Part shown: in pieces, positions 10,931 to 23,094 of the stretch
How the letters are laid out: each line of letters begins with the position of its first letter
How positions within the stretch are numbered: the stretch's first letter is position 1
Assembly (NCBI GenBank): GCA_019055375.1
Contig: JAHQIW010000789.1
Location: forward strand, 62,001-126,000
Reading direction: 5' to 3'
Length of the DNA: 64,000 nucleotides
Source of the DNA: Parelaphostrongylus tenuis
Taxonomy: Eukaryota > Nematoda > Chromadorea > Rhabditida > Metastrongylidae
The notes under the pieces: model-generated
The model's input: the letters and a program-made list of their open reading frames with translations, nothing else
Databases searched by the model: none
What the model was told of the DNA's origin: nothing
Program-made: the position numbers and the translations under genes

Positions 10931-13430
10931 AAGGCATAAAGTTCTAATTTTGATTAGCTCTGGTTACAATACTTTTAGGTTCTATAAAATTTCTTTTTTC
11001 CTAATTCGACTAACTAGTGGTAGACTTAGACATCCCCAGGCTTGACGAAACGAAAAGTTTTCATAACCATCGTCTGACTGAAACATAGCTTGGAATATTT
11101 CTTCCCTCCATCTTTCTTTTCTTCTCTGAAAATCCTCTGAATTGTATCTGTTTTTTCTCTTCTCTCATGATACTATTGTGAAAAAAGAGCTGCACAATTT
11201 TACAAAAAAGAACGCTCAGCACATTTCCTGTTAAATACATCGCTGCCATTTGTTTTTTTTTTTTGTGCCCCTCATCCATTGAAACTAAACAACTTTAAAA
11301 AACAACTTTACAACGTCTTCAAACGACAGATAATTTTTAATGGCTGATGTCCAGTTCATTTGTAAGCTGTGACCCATAGAGAATCAGCTTCAAATCTCAC
11401 TTAATATACGATCGCCGTCAACTGCTAAGGTCGAATGCAATTCTTCTACTTCTATACCTACTTACCCTGTTATGAAATACATGAATGCCTCATTGAAAAA
11501 GCGATGAAAATGCGTCAAAGCTTGAGCAAAATCTAAGCAAGTCAAAATCACCGAAAATGACGTTTTAGAAAAAGTTTTTCATGGAAACAGGTGTTTTAAA
11601 TTACACATACATAATCAAGCATGAAATGAGTTTTGAAACAATATGATCAATAAGCATATAGCAGATGCTTACTTTGAAATTTTTTGACAGCTTTTCTAGC
11701 AAAAAAGGTTGGCAAGGCGTTATTGCAGAGGGCAACTATTAGCAATAAGGGCACCGAGTACTGCCTACATCAACGGAATGTTAGCCGAGATCTTCACCAT
11801 TTTCACAGGAGAGTAGTGGTTGGATTGACTCAACAACTGACAACTTCTTTTTATCATCGATAACTGGCACGTGAAGCTTTCGGAGGTCTTTCATAGCTTT
11901 CTTAGCAACCATACATTAAAAGAAAATAAAGTTTCCTCAAAAATCTTTTATAGCCCTATTTAAGGTTCTAGTGCTCAATGGATATGAAGCTTTTATTGGT
12001 TGCATTGCTTAATTAAATTTTCATCACGTAAACTCAATTTTCCCAGCCCACATGACAAATCGAAGGCGTAGTCGGCACTGTGAGGGATCATTTATTTTAT
12101 TGAAAATTTGTGGTGACCAAAGAAAACTAGCTAAGCGGCACTCTATCGTTTCCCTTGCACTGCTAAGCGAGAAGCACTGTCAACGAAGGATTTTCTCACT
12201 CCACCATTCGCTACTATAATCAGAAAACCTTTGAAACCGAGGAGAAGCACCTAACCCCTCCCGCTGCGTCTAAGGTTTTTGCAGACATTTGGTAATGTTT
12301 TGGAGACCTAAACCTCTAAAATCTCAAGGACCTGTTCAGTTCTAGAAGAAGACTTCTAATTACGTTGCAGTAGAGAAGATATAATTATGTTTTATACTCA
12401 ATTTTATTCATTTGTTCGGCTGGAGCTTCTATATGGCTATTCAATAAAGTTTTATTAGTCACTAGATAGCCCATATCTCGACAATTTTGGTATTGTAAAT
12501 GGTCGTCTAAAAGCTTATCAAAGAACGCTGTAAGAGTGAAAAGAAGATCACATTTCACGCCTAAAATGCTACCCCGCTGCTTGGATGTCATAGGTAGTTT
12601 ATTGTTGATCATAGGTGAAGTATATTTGTGAGAAGTGAATTATCTTTACATAAAGAATAAACTCACGAATTACCTTTTGCAAAGGTTTTTTGATACAAAG
12701 AGTGCTTACTTCTTTTGAGATACTCCATTTTGCAGCGGTAATACCAGGTCCCTGCAGAGAAATAAACAAACTTTCAACCCCTCTTGTGCATTTGTATCGT
12801 CTCTCTTGCGAGAGCTAAATATTCCTGATAGAGGTCTATGTGGAGGTAATTCTAATATGTAGCTCTAGTAAGTGTGAGAAGAGTGCGCGTTCATCACTGC
12901 GCATAACACTGCACTTCATTATCGGCACCCATATTCAAAAAAAAGTATTTCTCGCTTTTTTTAGACACTCTAGCCATTATTCGATAGTCTAAGTAGTGGT
13001 CTTTAAATTAAGCTGGAGCAGTGAAAATAAAATATTATTAAACACTAAAGCATCTTTCAATGAGCAAACTTCTCTTCAAAAAATCCACCAAATCTTCGAC
13101 AACACAAATCTCAATAAATTTAACAGTGTTCTTGATTTTGAAAGAAATCTCTTTATTGCGCTACAACACCGAAATTAAGATTGCATTTCACATGCGGCGC
13201 GTATGTCTTCCATTGGTATGTGGATAGATATTGCAACATTGCCATCATACCGTAGCCGTTCAATAACCAATCGGTAGCTCAAGTTTCTAGGATTTCACTG
13301 TATGCTTGTCTTCTAAAGAGTCTCTTTGCAGGTTGTAGGAACAAGAGTCAAAATATGTTGCACATTTGAGTATTATTCGCTAAACACGGCTTTTCTCTCA
13401 GGCTTTCACTCCCATCCGATAGCGTCAATC
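10931..13430. other. No identifiable gene
   Basis: Only short, AT-rich open frames occur. A poly-T run lies near 11,251-11,264. I found no conserved protein motif, RNA gene or clear repeat arm. Confidence 0.5.
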
Positions 13431-13454
13431 TTAGCAGTTCCAAGGACATGCTTA

Positions 13455-13632
13455 GTTTTTGAGAAAGACTTCCTAGTTTATTGTTACGGTATAAGAACAT
13501 TGGGTTTTACACTCGACGCGCACAGCACGCTACGTGTAAAACGTGCTGCGCGATCAAAACGGCGCCGAGTGTGAAATTCAATAATCTTTCACCTGTAACA
13601 ACGCACTATAACGTCCTTTCCAAAAAACAAGC
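13455..13632. mobile_element. Short foldback (MITE-like) element
   Basis: Two arms of about 55 bp are imperfect inverse copies: the left includes TTATTGTTACGGTATAAGAACATTGG and TTTTACACTCGAC, the right GCCGAGTGTGAAATTCAATAATC and TGTAACAA. The centre has a second palindrome-like GC-rich core around GCACGCTACGTGTAAAACGTGCTGCG. A related single arm lies at about 5,880-5,945. No coding sequence is present. Confidence 0.6.
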
Positions 13633-13670
13633 TTATCGTTGAGATCGTCGGGATTTGTGCTATCGAATGA

Positions 13671-13991
13671 TTATTGAAAGTCTGAAGGAAAACCTCTGTC
13701 CAGCGAAAGATTCTTGAGTGTGAAGGAAAATCCTACTTCACCTTTACAGCATAATATAAAAATCTTCGAAAATAAAACATACTCTTTAGATTCCCGATAT
13801 GCAGGCTGTAGAAGAATTACTAAAACCTCAAAAAAGAATAAAATACCATTTTTAAATATGGGTTCGAGTAGAGGATAAGTACCGAGAATACTTCGCTTCA
13901 GACACATTTCTGAGGAATAGTTTACATGACGCCGATGTTTCAAGTCTTCTATTGATATACTGTTCTTTCTTCCCGCTAAGAATTCTTCCAC
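13671..13991 (-). other. Open frame of 106 codons, unrecognised
   Basis: This frame begins with a methionine codon and is rich in S, L, F and K. I recognise no domain, and composition fits chance in AT-rich DNA. It lies between a MITE and a duplicated block and has no supporting splice or homology evidence, so it is recorded only as a gap filler. Confidence 0.1.
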
Positions 13992-14459
13992 TATCCATAA
14001 GTACTCAACTTTTTCTTACGTACCTCAACTGTGAATAATTGGAAATAAACTAATGGTTGCCATGAATTTAGTTAAAGTGAAAGTTTTCAGTGAAACAGGT
14101 TTCGAATACAGCATGTATAATCGTTTTTGATACCTGCTATCTGTTCTCCAGTTCTTATCTAGTATGACGACTTCTCTTGTATAAAACTAGAAAAAAGAAA
14201 ACTAAAGATATTCCTTGTGGTGCCCTTTGTACAGTGCAGTATAGTTGATTGAATGCCAAATTGGCTAAGATTGCGTAGTGAAAGAGCGTTTTCTTTACAG
14301 AAGACAGTTTTAACTAAACCAAAAGCATATAAGTGAGTAGAGAAAATCTTGTTCTATCCAAGTAGTACAAAAATTCTGAAAATTTTTGTCGAACGAAAAG
14401 AAAAATCTCAATCAAACAACGAAATTCGCTCAATTCTCTTGCGCTCATTGATTTCTATA

Positions 14460-14850
14460 GCCGTCGTTAGGGGATAAACTTCAATTTTTGCATGGTCAGT
14501 GATGTGATTGTTGAAATTTCTTCATGCTATAGCATTACTCAAGAGACCATATCAGCCGCAACGACGATCCACACTTTGGTACAAAGAACGTTTTTAATAT
14601 TGATTCAAGTCTTCCAGACACTGTAACTTTGCAGCAGCAGGAACGAGCTACTATATAGCTTTCAACACTTCTTTCTGTCAAATGAAACTTCATCCGAGAA
14701 ATGTCATATCTGAGTCTACCAATTTGAGTGGAGTCTCCAATCACCGATAGTGGAGATCATTATCAGTGCTATAGAAGGGTGACTATGCTTCTGTAATCCA
14801 AAGCAAGCATACTAGACTTGTCTGAGAGAACTGAATAAGTTAACATATCA
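14460..14850. repeat. Duplicated segment shared with 59.56-59.95 kb
   Basis: The order GATGTGATTGTTGAAATTTC, ACGATCCACACTTTG, CTGTAACTTTGCAG, AGTGGAGATCATTATCA.TGCTAT and ACTATGCTTC is repeated with small changes at 59.56-59.95 kb in the same orientation. It belongs to the duplications that surround the secreted-protein copies. Confidence 0.65.
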
Positions 14851-14895
14851 ACTTTCGAGATACTTAATGAGTATTGGACAATATAGTCGTTCCAT

Positions 14896-14931
14896 GCTCT
14901 GACGGAGGTGAAGTCGTCGAAACGTCAGCTC
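14896..14931 (+). ncRNA. Hammerhead-like motif (degenerate)
   Basis: The string GCT-CTGACGG is followed by a weak hairpin and TCGAAACGTC-AGC, so the outer GCT/AGC stem, the GAAAC and the GTC cleavage triplet are present. The core ends in G instead of A and stem II pairs poorly. It matches the layout at 29,222-29,257, but decayed. Confidence 0.35.
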
Positions 14932-15329
14932 TCAGAACAAATTGTGTTTTGAATCCTCGTGCTTGACATGAGAAGAAAATAAGGAATCGATGTAGTTTAC
15001 CGAGGTCTGTTTATTTTTACATGTAACATCATCTCTTGTGCTATGAGGCTTTTACCGCAGTTCTAGTAGAGTTTTAAGATGGAATTCTGTTATTTATTTG
15101 TGGTTCGAGTATTTCAGTAGAAGCCAATCAGACTGACTGGTACAGAAATGTGCCACTGCTGTTATAGTTTTAATTCTTGCCTATTACAAGAAGCGTCCAA
15201 CTTTCCAACATTCGCTGCGGAAATTGGCACTATTTACTTAGTTTCTTGTCTACCACGCGAGTGCCTGTGCAATGTTTCGAAATGCCTTAAGTTGACATTC
15301 TAGAAGAATTATTGGAAAGTTCCAGGAGA

Positions 15330-16100
15330 AGTTCGCGTCACCATTTGCATCATCTTACGTGGTAGTCAAATCACTAGAGTTCTCTATCAGTTCCAGTATA
15401 GTGAGAACTCTCTAACGTCAACTTTTTACAGATTATGTGCTCGTGCTTGGCGAAAGGAAAACATAATCTACACTCTTCAATCATTCCCTGACGAGAATTT
15501 CATGAACACCAATAAAAATTAAAAAGCGACTTTGTATCGCGCTATTTGAACTAATAATTGACCAAAAGTTTTGCCACAATATTCTCTTTGCACTTTCGGT
15601 ACGCTATCATATCCCGAATTTGAACGCTTTTGGAAAAAAATTTCACTGCTGGCAGGTTATCTATCTAGAAATCGTACATAGGTTTTGCTATAATTTCATT
15701 TGTTAGAACACTGGAGAAATCAAATATGTTTTAGGCTGGCCAATCCATATCACGAATATGCTACTGTACTAGAGTCTCGTGGCCTAAGTTGTTAAAGCTC
15801 TCCAGCGTTTGCAATTTCGGGGCGAATTTCTACAAATTCAATCATCGATTGAAAGCAAATTAATTGCTTTTTTAATGAAAACGAATATATTTTTTTTACT
15901 TATCTACAAAGGCTGACTTTTCGGCAAGTTTTGCCTTCATTAGAGTGTAGAAGGGTCAAGGTGATCAAATTGTTCGGCCAAATGAGTGCAAAGCCCAAAC
16001 GAAAATTTGGAAACCTCCAGCACTAGATTTGATAGTGTCTCTATGTGCTGTTGACATTAATGACTAAACTTCTACTCATGTTTAGCCTTGATCACAATAT
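15330..16100. repeat. Partial duplicated block with a degenerate hammerhead motif
   Basis: Landmarks shared with copy A's upstream block include AGTGAGAACTCTCTAACGTCAACTTTTTACA, AACGCTTTTGGA and CATTAGAGTGTAGAAG. On the minus strand, 15,911-15,943 reads CTAATGA, the perfect hairpin GGCAA-AAC-TTGCC, then GAAAAGTC and AGCC. This is a hammerhead order with one core change and an A replacing the C before GTC. The corresponding place in copy A's block (10,795-10,830) has lost the hairpin. Confidence 0.5.
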
Positions 16101-16448
16101 TTGTAAGTTTTATATGCACTCACCTATTTCGTTGCAGCATGTTATGAACGCTTGGCTCGGATACCAGGTAGATGATTTCCTAGACCTCTTTTAAAAGCTA
16201 ACTTGGAAAAGTCACTATAACGTCTGGCTCAAATATCGCTTGGAAATTTTCATCATTTATCTCAATTCCATCCTGCCCCATCGTGAGGACTGCCGCATCT
16301 AATTTTTTTCTCATCTTTCGTGATCATACAGCGGAAAAAAAGGTTGCCCACTTTAATGAAATCATATCGTTGTCATTTGTTTTGCGCCTCCCATCCATCA
16401 AAGCAGGATATCTCTTAACTCCCACAAATGTTTCTGAAAGATCAAAGC

Positions 16449-16755
16449 CTACTTCATCTCCACTCTTTGACTACCGTCAAGTGCTAGTGGCTGAGCGCGA
16501 CTCTTCTGATTTGAGCCTCCCTCTAGATGTTGATCTATAGGGACGTAGAGTGGCCTTCTCGTTTCAAATATGGCACAGGCACATAGCAGGGAGGATTTCG
16601 AAGTAGAAAACACTTTCCTCACATGGGAACTTAAGATCTCGGCGTTTAACAATTTGGAAGCGCTTTGTTCAGACACCATTATTCCAAACGTGAACTGCAG
16701 GGAAGAGTGCCTCGTAATCACACTTGCTACGACATACTTTATAAGACTGTTATCT
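16449..16755. pseudogene. Penelope-like endonuclease fragments, apparently joined head to head
   Basis: The plus strand from about 16,570 to 16,755 encodes AHSREDFEV, then LKISAFNNLEAL and NCREECLVITLAT, which correspond to the region after the GIY-YIG core in the element at 2.05-2.25 kb (KTLEAF and NRKEECLIITRDL). The minus strand just below (about 16,480-16,565) encodes FETRRPLYVPIDQHLEG, which resembles the YIGETGRPL..R.KEHL motif itself. If both readings are right, two fragments meet in opposite orientation near 16,565. The plus-strand part is convincing; the minus-strand part is weaker. Confidence 0.5.
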
Positions 16756-17972
16756 TAACGAAGGCTGCCATTCTCACTATATGTGATCTCTGCACGATGG
16801 TTCCACCTCATAAGAAGTGGGGCATATATAAAAAAGCTTTTTGCGCTTGATGAGATTGAAATCTGAAGTAGGTGATTTCTTCCGTTTGAGTATTGAAGGT
16901 GACCTGGTTGAGTGGACTGTAGATAACATAATCTTTTCAAGCTCTAAAAAAAGTGAAACTGTTTAAATAAACGTTAGCCGTTAGGAAAAATTCCATTACA
17001 TAAATATCATGTTTGGTGAAAAAGAGAGAAAACAAATATTACTGATGTCAAAGAACATAGACAGTTGTTCTTGGAAAATACTAATTCTTCCAGAACTATT
17101 ATGTTTCGTTTATTCGCTACCTTTGAGAGCCTGATTCAATGTGGCGAACAATACTAAGAACTGAATTTATAAGTCAGCCGTGAGTAGTGAACCTTTGATT
17201 ATTTTTCTGTACGATATCGCTACGGTTATTAAAACAGCAAATATTCAGCCTTTAGCTTAGGCTGAAGTCTACAAATTCAGCATTGAGTAATGATGTCATC
17301 TGGGCACTAATTTCCATCCGTGTCGAGTCATGTCGCTGTTACTGGGTAACCGGTTTATTGTCATATAGAATCTTCTCGTGAAGTTCAATCTAAAGCATAA
17401 TTCGGTCCAATGTTCAAAATTTTATATAATTAGGCCGCAATAGTTCGCAACACCGCCTTTCCGTTAACCTCGGCGTGTTCAATAAGCCACCCTTTTTCAT
17501 GATTAGCAAAGCACAGAGTTCTTAGTGTATCCATTAATTCAACAGTTGATTATTGGAAGATATAGTCTTCTTCAGACTCTGCAATCATCAAGATGACTAC
17601 AGCCTGTTCAGGCATGTATCTTCATCACACCAACAGAGAAATCACGAGAAGTAGACTATAATCGCGTGAAAAACAAGAAAGCCTTAGCAAAGCTTTAGGT
17701 GCATGAAAAGGCTGTCTGGTTTTTGTGCAGTTGGAATCTAAACTTCATGATTTTTCTGTGGAGTCACGAAGGAATTTAGCTGCTTAGATCATGGTCAACT
17801 TGAAATTTCCAGACTCTTCGGAGGGCGATGTTTGCCGAAATGTCAGCTTTAGTAGATAAATGTCATGAGACCTAATGGTCCGGGTCCACACAACAAACTG
17901 TGATGCTAGACCAACCAAAGTAGACATTAGAAAATGAGGACTCTAGAAGAGCGACGCTGCTCGCCTCAAACG

Positions 17973-18443
17973 TCATTTGAAAAAAAAATTCATGCAATAC
18001 CAAACCTTTGGTTTGGCGGTGTTATGTCCAAACAAAGTATTAGTTCTTTTTGCCAGTAAGTCAGTCAAAGCAAAATGTACCGTAACAGTCACCCGTTTTT
18101 GTAAATAGAAGACATTCACTATTTGGAGAATGACCATATGAATGTCTACCTTTTGGTTCATCATTCCTCTCGAGTACTTTGAATGCAAATAGTTCTTGAT
18201 CTTCTCGTACAAACTGCTTAACTCAATTCTCAAGAAGTTCGAGTTATAAGTAATGCTATGCTCGTGATTGATGTTTACATTAAGCCGAAAGCTGTGATCT
18301 ATAATAATGCAAGAGTTCCAAATGAAAGCACAACGGAATTGATATAACTGGAAGATTATTAATTTAATATTGTACAGCAATACACAGTAAATAACGCTAT
18401 AAAACAATTCTGTTCGGAGGATCTTCCTTGAACAGTTTTGCAA
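17973..18443 (-). other. 156-codon open frame, unrecognised
   Basis: This is the longest uninterrupted methionine-started frame in the window. It is rich in I, L, F, Y, N and S with several hydrophobic stretches near the start, but no domain, signal-anchor logic or conserved motif is apparent. In AT-rich DNA with many such codons the composition can arise by chance, and no splice or neighbour evidence supports it. It could equally be a decayed membrane-protein exon. Confidence 0.15.
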
Positions 18444-18668
18444 AGCATTGATTGAAATCGATTGCTCAGTAAAGTATCGCTTTCGAAATGTATGGAAAGT
18501 TCTGTTGCGAAGCTATCCTCTGTTTTGTAATTCAACTAAGCCTAATGGACTTGCTTATTCAGCATTCATAAACATAAGTGTGCGATTATTGTGTAACACC
18601 AAAATTAGTTGCGGCTGTCCTTGCGAAACCAATAATGCATAATTCACTGGGTGTTCCCATGACTTCTT

Positions 18669-18960
18669 TTGGCCCATGTCTTGGTTTTGCGCGATTGTCA
18701 GGCACGCTGTTTTGAGACCTGCTTTACAACAGGCAGACAGTCATTCCCGACGATGACGGAAAACAACTACCAAGTTAGCTACAGCACAGAAAAAGGAATA
18801 CTCGTAACGACTCAGTGTCGCCCTTGTCCTTCAAAGTCCGTTATACGCTCTCTACCACACATTGCAGTATCGTCAGCGGAGAGATCGAACTGCATGACGG
18901 AATTACATCCACCTGTAGCATGATAGGATTATTACCTCTTTCGTTTCCTGAAGTAGAGTG
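18669..18960 (+). other. Possible orphan exon
   Basis: Relatively GC-balanced DNA has two overlapping open frames. One carries a cysteine-containing run ending TTQCRPCPSKSVIRSL, the other VRYTLSTTHCSIVSGEIELHDG. Both look more protein-like than the surroundings, but I cannot tell which, if either, is coding, and I do not recognise a family. Confidence 0.2.
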
Positions 18961-21112
18961 TACTAGAAGAGATGCGAACATGCAGCCCGCTCAAAGGTGA
19001 TCTCACCAACATCTTTGATTGTCAGCCTCATCCTCATTCTTTCCGGGAGGAAGACTTGTAATCTTTGCCTACCAAATGGCTCCACACTGAAATGTCTGAA
19101 TAGAAACGTTGAATTAGCAAGTGCCGACATACGAAAGAAGTTATAGAGAAAACAGTACTACGTAATCATAAAAGCACCTACCTTCTAAAATGAGCGGATC
19201 TTTTAGTTCCATGCGCTACACCAAATACCACTGTTACGCAACTCAAATGGTGAATAGTTTTTGGAAACTATATTCATTCGCTTGTAATACAGGCATTAGT
19301 GAAGAGTTCTTCAAAATCCGTTAAACAAGTCTGTGCATGCTACACAACATCTTTGTGAAGTGGACAACGAGATCTACTTATCCATTGACTGAAATAATGA
19401 AAAAACCCCTCTAACCCGTGACTTCCGAGGACTCAAGCCCTTAACGACACAAAGCGTTACATGTAGAATTTGAGCTTCCACATGTTCTTAGTAGTGTCGT
19501 CAGATTTATGCAACTATTTTAATGCGATGACACACCTCCCATATAAGTTTCATAATGTTCCAATATGTAATCAGGTCTATTTATCTATGGCGTGAATTCA
19601 TGCTCCTTATGTGTGCTACTGAACAATTGGACCTAGAGGCCTCTAGAATTATTAAGAACAATGCCACAAGCAAACAGCATGAATTTGCGCTAGAGATAAG
19701 TGAACCTGACAGCACTACTATGAACTATGTGTAAGCTGGATTCTAGACATACTGTTGTGTGTCATAGTGGGTTTGAGTTCTCGGAAGTCAAAAGGTTAAT
19801 GCAGCTGTGCTCACATCATCTTGTAGGATTTTGAGATTTTGAGATATTCATCTCTATGAATGACGGAAATTGCTGATGGAGACGATTCTTCTCCACATGG
19901 GAGGTAACTGAGCTAAGGTGTTTTATGGGGTGTTTGTTCATTGGCTGCATGAGAGTGTTGAACTAGGGACCAAATCACTGCCTTAGTTTCCGTTCTTGTT
20001 TCCTAGTACACATAACAAACCATCGTACTACCTGCTTTCGTGGTGCTTTTCATAGCGTTCAATTTGCTTTCTCATTCCGATACATCAGCAAATTAGTCAA
20101 CGTATAGGATTCTTCTGCTTTACTACTGACCTGATGCCTCTATGCAACTGCTTTTTACGAGCAGTTCTGAGACGCTTACCCTATCGCTTCTTATATTGGT
20201 GTATACCTAGTGTTGACTCAATTTACGTATTTTGAGTCCTTCAGCGGGATTCTGTGGAAGTTCTCAAGACTAATGAAGCTATTGAAGCTCAGTGAGCGAG
20301 ACATTCAAATTCTAAAAATTTGTTGTCACAAGTGTTTCACACCAAAAGTTGTGCTTTGTTTTTGTCCAATTAATACTTCTCTTACAAATTTTCTCTGAAG
20401 CGCACTTGCATTTTCGGCATTTCGTCTATACGAATATTTTATTCCTGGGAAAGTTAGATTTTACGTCGCATCATCACAAGTAGGAAGGCGGGAGCGAATA
20501 ATAGCCAGGCCTTATGAGGAATTGGTGCATTCTCTGAAAATCGTTTTCCAAGCAGCTTAGTACCTTTCAACATTTACCATGCATTTCACCTCAATACCCA
20601 ATTTTCCTATGCTCTAGAATAGCTAACTCTGCAAAAACGTGTTTTGAAAGAACTCGCCTTGACTTGAACGACTTAGGAGCCACTGCAGCTCTCGGAAAAG
20701 TCGAAGAGCTGTCAAAGCAACCTCAAACACGTATAAGTGTTGAATACCAAATCTGTTGCTGCATTGTTAATGATCTGGCACAAAAAATGGAAAACGTCTT
20801 TTAGTGCAATCTGCAATATTTGTTAAAATTTTTAGCATGCAAAAAATAGAATATTCTTGAAATCGTGGCTAAACATCCGACCGTTTTCTTCATTATTCGT
20901 TACTCCTCCCAATCTCGGCGGTGCTGGGATGTGGAGTGATGCCTGCAGGCCAAGGTAGTGATTGAAAGATTGTTATAACACTACAAATGTTTTCACTTTT
21001 AGATGGAAGTTTTTGGAGTCGGATGATATTGGGTATATTTGATACTATACCAATACTCTAGAGCTGTCGTAGTTTGGGCCTTTTAACTCCTTTTCATCCA
21101 CACAACGATTTT

Positions 21113-21560
21113 TAGGCCGTGCGGCGCGTCGTGTCTGCGGCGGGGCAGTGGGCAGTGTTATCACGCGATACAGTGGAAATATGGGAACTTTTTGCTGAAT
21201 TACAGTCCTGAGGGACTTTCCGTGATTAAATGATGGAGTAATGCAGAACAGATTCCTGTACGGGCTTTTTTACCAGAATAAATGTCCACCTGTCAAAAAC
21301 GCCCTTATGCTATAACGAGAAAACCACATCGTTGTGAGAGAATATGTTATCATATAACGTTTGTTTCCTCTTTCCAATCTATGTTTCCTAGTCATTTAAG
21401 ATGTTGGAGAATCCTGATTTCTGCACTAAGCCTGGCCTGTAAAAAGACCTCCATAGTAGGCCATACAAACAAAAAATTGAATGTTCTGCAACCGATGTTC
21501 ATTTTTAATCTCACTAGAAATGTGGCATTACATGGTAAAATTTTGGTTCCAAGGAAGCTT
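21113..21560 (+). repeat. Dispersed repeat, paired with 51.71-52.17 kb
   Basis: Starting at CCGTGCGGCGCGT, the segment runs collinear with 51,719-52,140 in the same orientation, including CCACATCGTTGTGA, TTCACTC-like, CTGTAAAAAGACC and a final TTTTAATCTC. No conserved protein is visible in it. It may be a non-autonomous element or part of the larger duplications. Confidence 0.55.
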
Positions 21561-22204
21561 TAAGCAATAAAAAGATTGAACACCACTGTAAAGCGTTTTT
21601 TTTACTATAAATAAGTGTTTAGAAAACTTATTTTAGTAGGAAAAAAGCCCAGTTGTACTTAAAATCTTCATTTTTATTAGGAATTGTTTGGATTGCAGTC
21701 ACTTTCTGTTGAATGTGCTAGTTTTCCTTTAATCCAACACAGTATTTTCACTAGACCATAAGTGATCATGCGATAGCTTGAAAGTTGAAGATTTGTATAT
21801 TGTGTTTGGTTTGCAATAAAATCCTCTTAGTGTGTTGCATCGAAAAGAGGACTACGTTTTGCTATTGAGTTATACAGCTGATTTTTTGAACATTAAACTG
21901 ACTTTTAATACTATGACGTAAATTTTGATTTTGGAAAGTTTCTATTGTTAGAAGAAACTGATTCTTAATTGGAGAAATGTTTTTCTAGCAAGAAGAATGT
22001 GCACGTGCTTCAAAAAAATCACCACCCCTCAAATCAAAGGTATCATTAAGGAGGTGGCGTATTCCAGCCTTTATGGTACATTTCCATTGCCTGATTATGA
22101 AACTGTAACTCGAAAACACGTTTTCTATAATGTACAGCTCGTAGAAGAAACTTACACAAAAGGTGCTAGTATATAGCCGGAATAAGGCTCGATATACCCA
22201 GTAT

Positions 22205-22312
22205 GTGGAGTGCTGTGCAGAAACGTTTGCGCCAGCCGGGATTCAAACCCAGATCTCACTCTTTCCGGGAGCGTATGCTAACCATTGCACTACCGACGCT
22301 CGTTTTGCACAA
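22205..22312 (-). repeat. tRNA-derived SINE, family 2
   Basis: The minus strand has a tRNA-like head with an A-box-like TAGTGCAATGGTTAGCATAC and a B-box GGGTTTGAATCCC, followed by a short tail CTGTGCAGCACTCCACAT. Other copies lie at 42.46-42.60, 48.79-48.90, 49.06-49.19, 54.65-54.79 and 55.08-55.21 kb. The acceptor ends do not pair as a working tRNA should, so this is a SINE rather than a tRNA gene. Confidence 0.65.
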
Positions 22313-22769
22313 CATTGCTTAAACTTTGATGGATAACTTGAAAGTGGGCAATTTTTTACTGGGTTTGTTTTTTGAAGGTCTCGTACTGCGCTGTACTAAC
22401 GAAGAAAAGTAAACGTTGCCTTCCGGTTAGGTGGCCAATCATTTAACTTCACAGCGAGCTCTGTTGAGGACTATGTAGTAGTTTGAATAGCAGAAGCATT
22501 TTATTATCACGGTGCGACGACATAACACAGAGAGGATTCCCACAGAATTCCTAGCAAGAAAAACGCCAATACCTTTTAACAATGGAAATTTTCAATATCA
22601 AAACAACATCTTTGGGGAGTGAACATAATTTCAACCCTTATTGCTCATTCCTGTCCCCTATCTTGTTACAGTGATGCCGTCTTTTCTGCACTTATCATTT
22701 CTCTGACTCGCCACAGATATTTGTCTGTTCTACAGCCAACTTCCAAACATCGGGCATCTTGAGTTCGTA

Positions 22770-23094
22770 GCATGCGACTAATGGCAGGGTTCTGGGTGCC
22801 GACAACTTCATTGAATGCTCACAGATTACCTCTTCATCGGTGTCCCTTTATGTGATTAGGAACAAAACAGCGCAATGTTACGGAGTTAAGAAGGTTTCTC
22901 ATCTTTCGGAGCGTAGAAACAGATTGACTTTATCCATTTTTTCAGGCGACCACTTCTTTTGTGGAGTTTCCGAAGATGGTGAATACCGAGTGATCGAACA
23001 GGGAGTGGTGAGAAGTGCGTCGTTGGAAACAGTGCAGAACTTAACCTTACACTTTTGTGATGCTCAAGACTACCTGTTAAGAAGAATTATTTAG
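22770..23094 (+). CDS. Candidate exon of an unknown protein
   Basis: A frame stays open for about 108 codons between a TAG at about 22,768 and a stop at 23,092-23,094, without an ATG near its start, as expected for an internal or terminal exon. The TAG sits in TTCGTAG followed by CA, a plausible splice acceptor. The translation is balanced in composition, with VLGADNFIECSQ, TAQCYGVKKVSHL and HFFCGVSEDGEYRVI, and four cysteines spaced through it. I do not recognise the family; the cysteine pattern would fit a secreted or extracellular domain, which is inference. It lies inside intron 1 of copy D on the same strand, so it is either a nested gene piece or evidence that copy D's exons are not one gene. 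Confidence 0.35.

Larger units (their letters stand above)
16760..20880. other. Mostly unidentified stretch
   Basis: Apart from the entries listed within it, I see no gene or element. At 17,811-17,850 a plus-strand string ACTCTTCGGAGGGCGATG then TTTGCCGAAATGTCAGC keeps the hairpin, GAAA and GTC of a hammerhead but not its CTGANGA core. Confidence 0.4.

Noticed and set aside
17973..18443. A membrane-protein gene in the 156-codon minus-strand frame
   Set aside because: Composition is what AT-rich DNA gives by chance, with no recognisable domain, repeat or splice evidence.
22232..22303. Possible functional tRNA gene on the minus strand
   Set aside because: A and B boxes are present, but the acceptor and anticodon arms do not pair properly and there are several diverged copies in the window, so it is a SINE.
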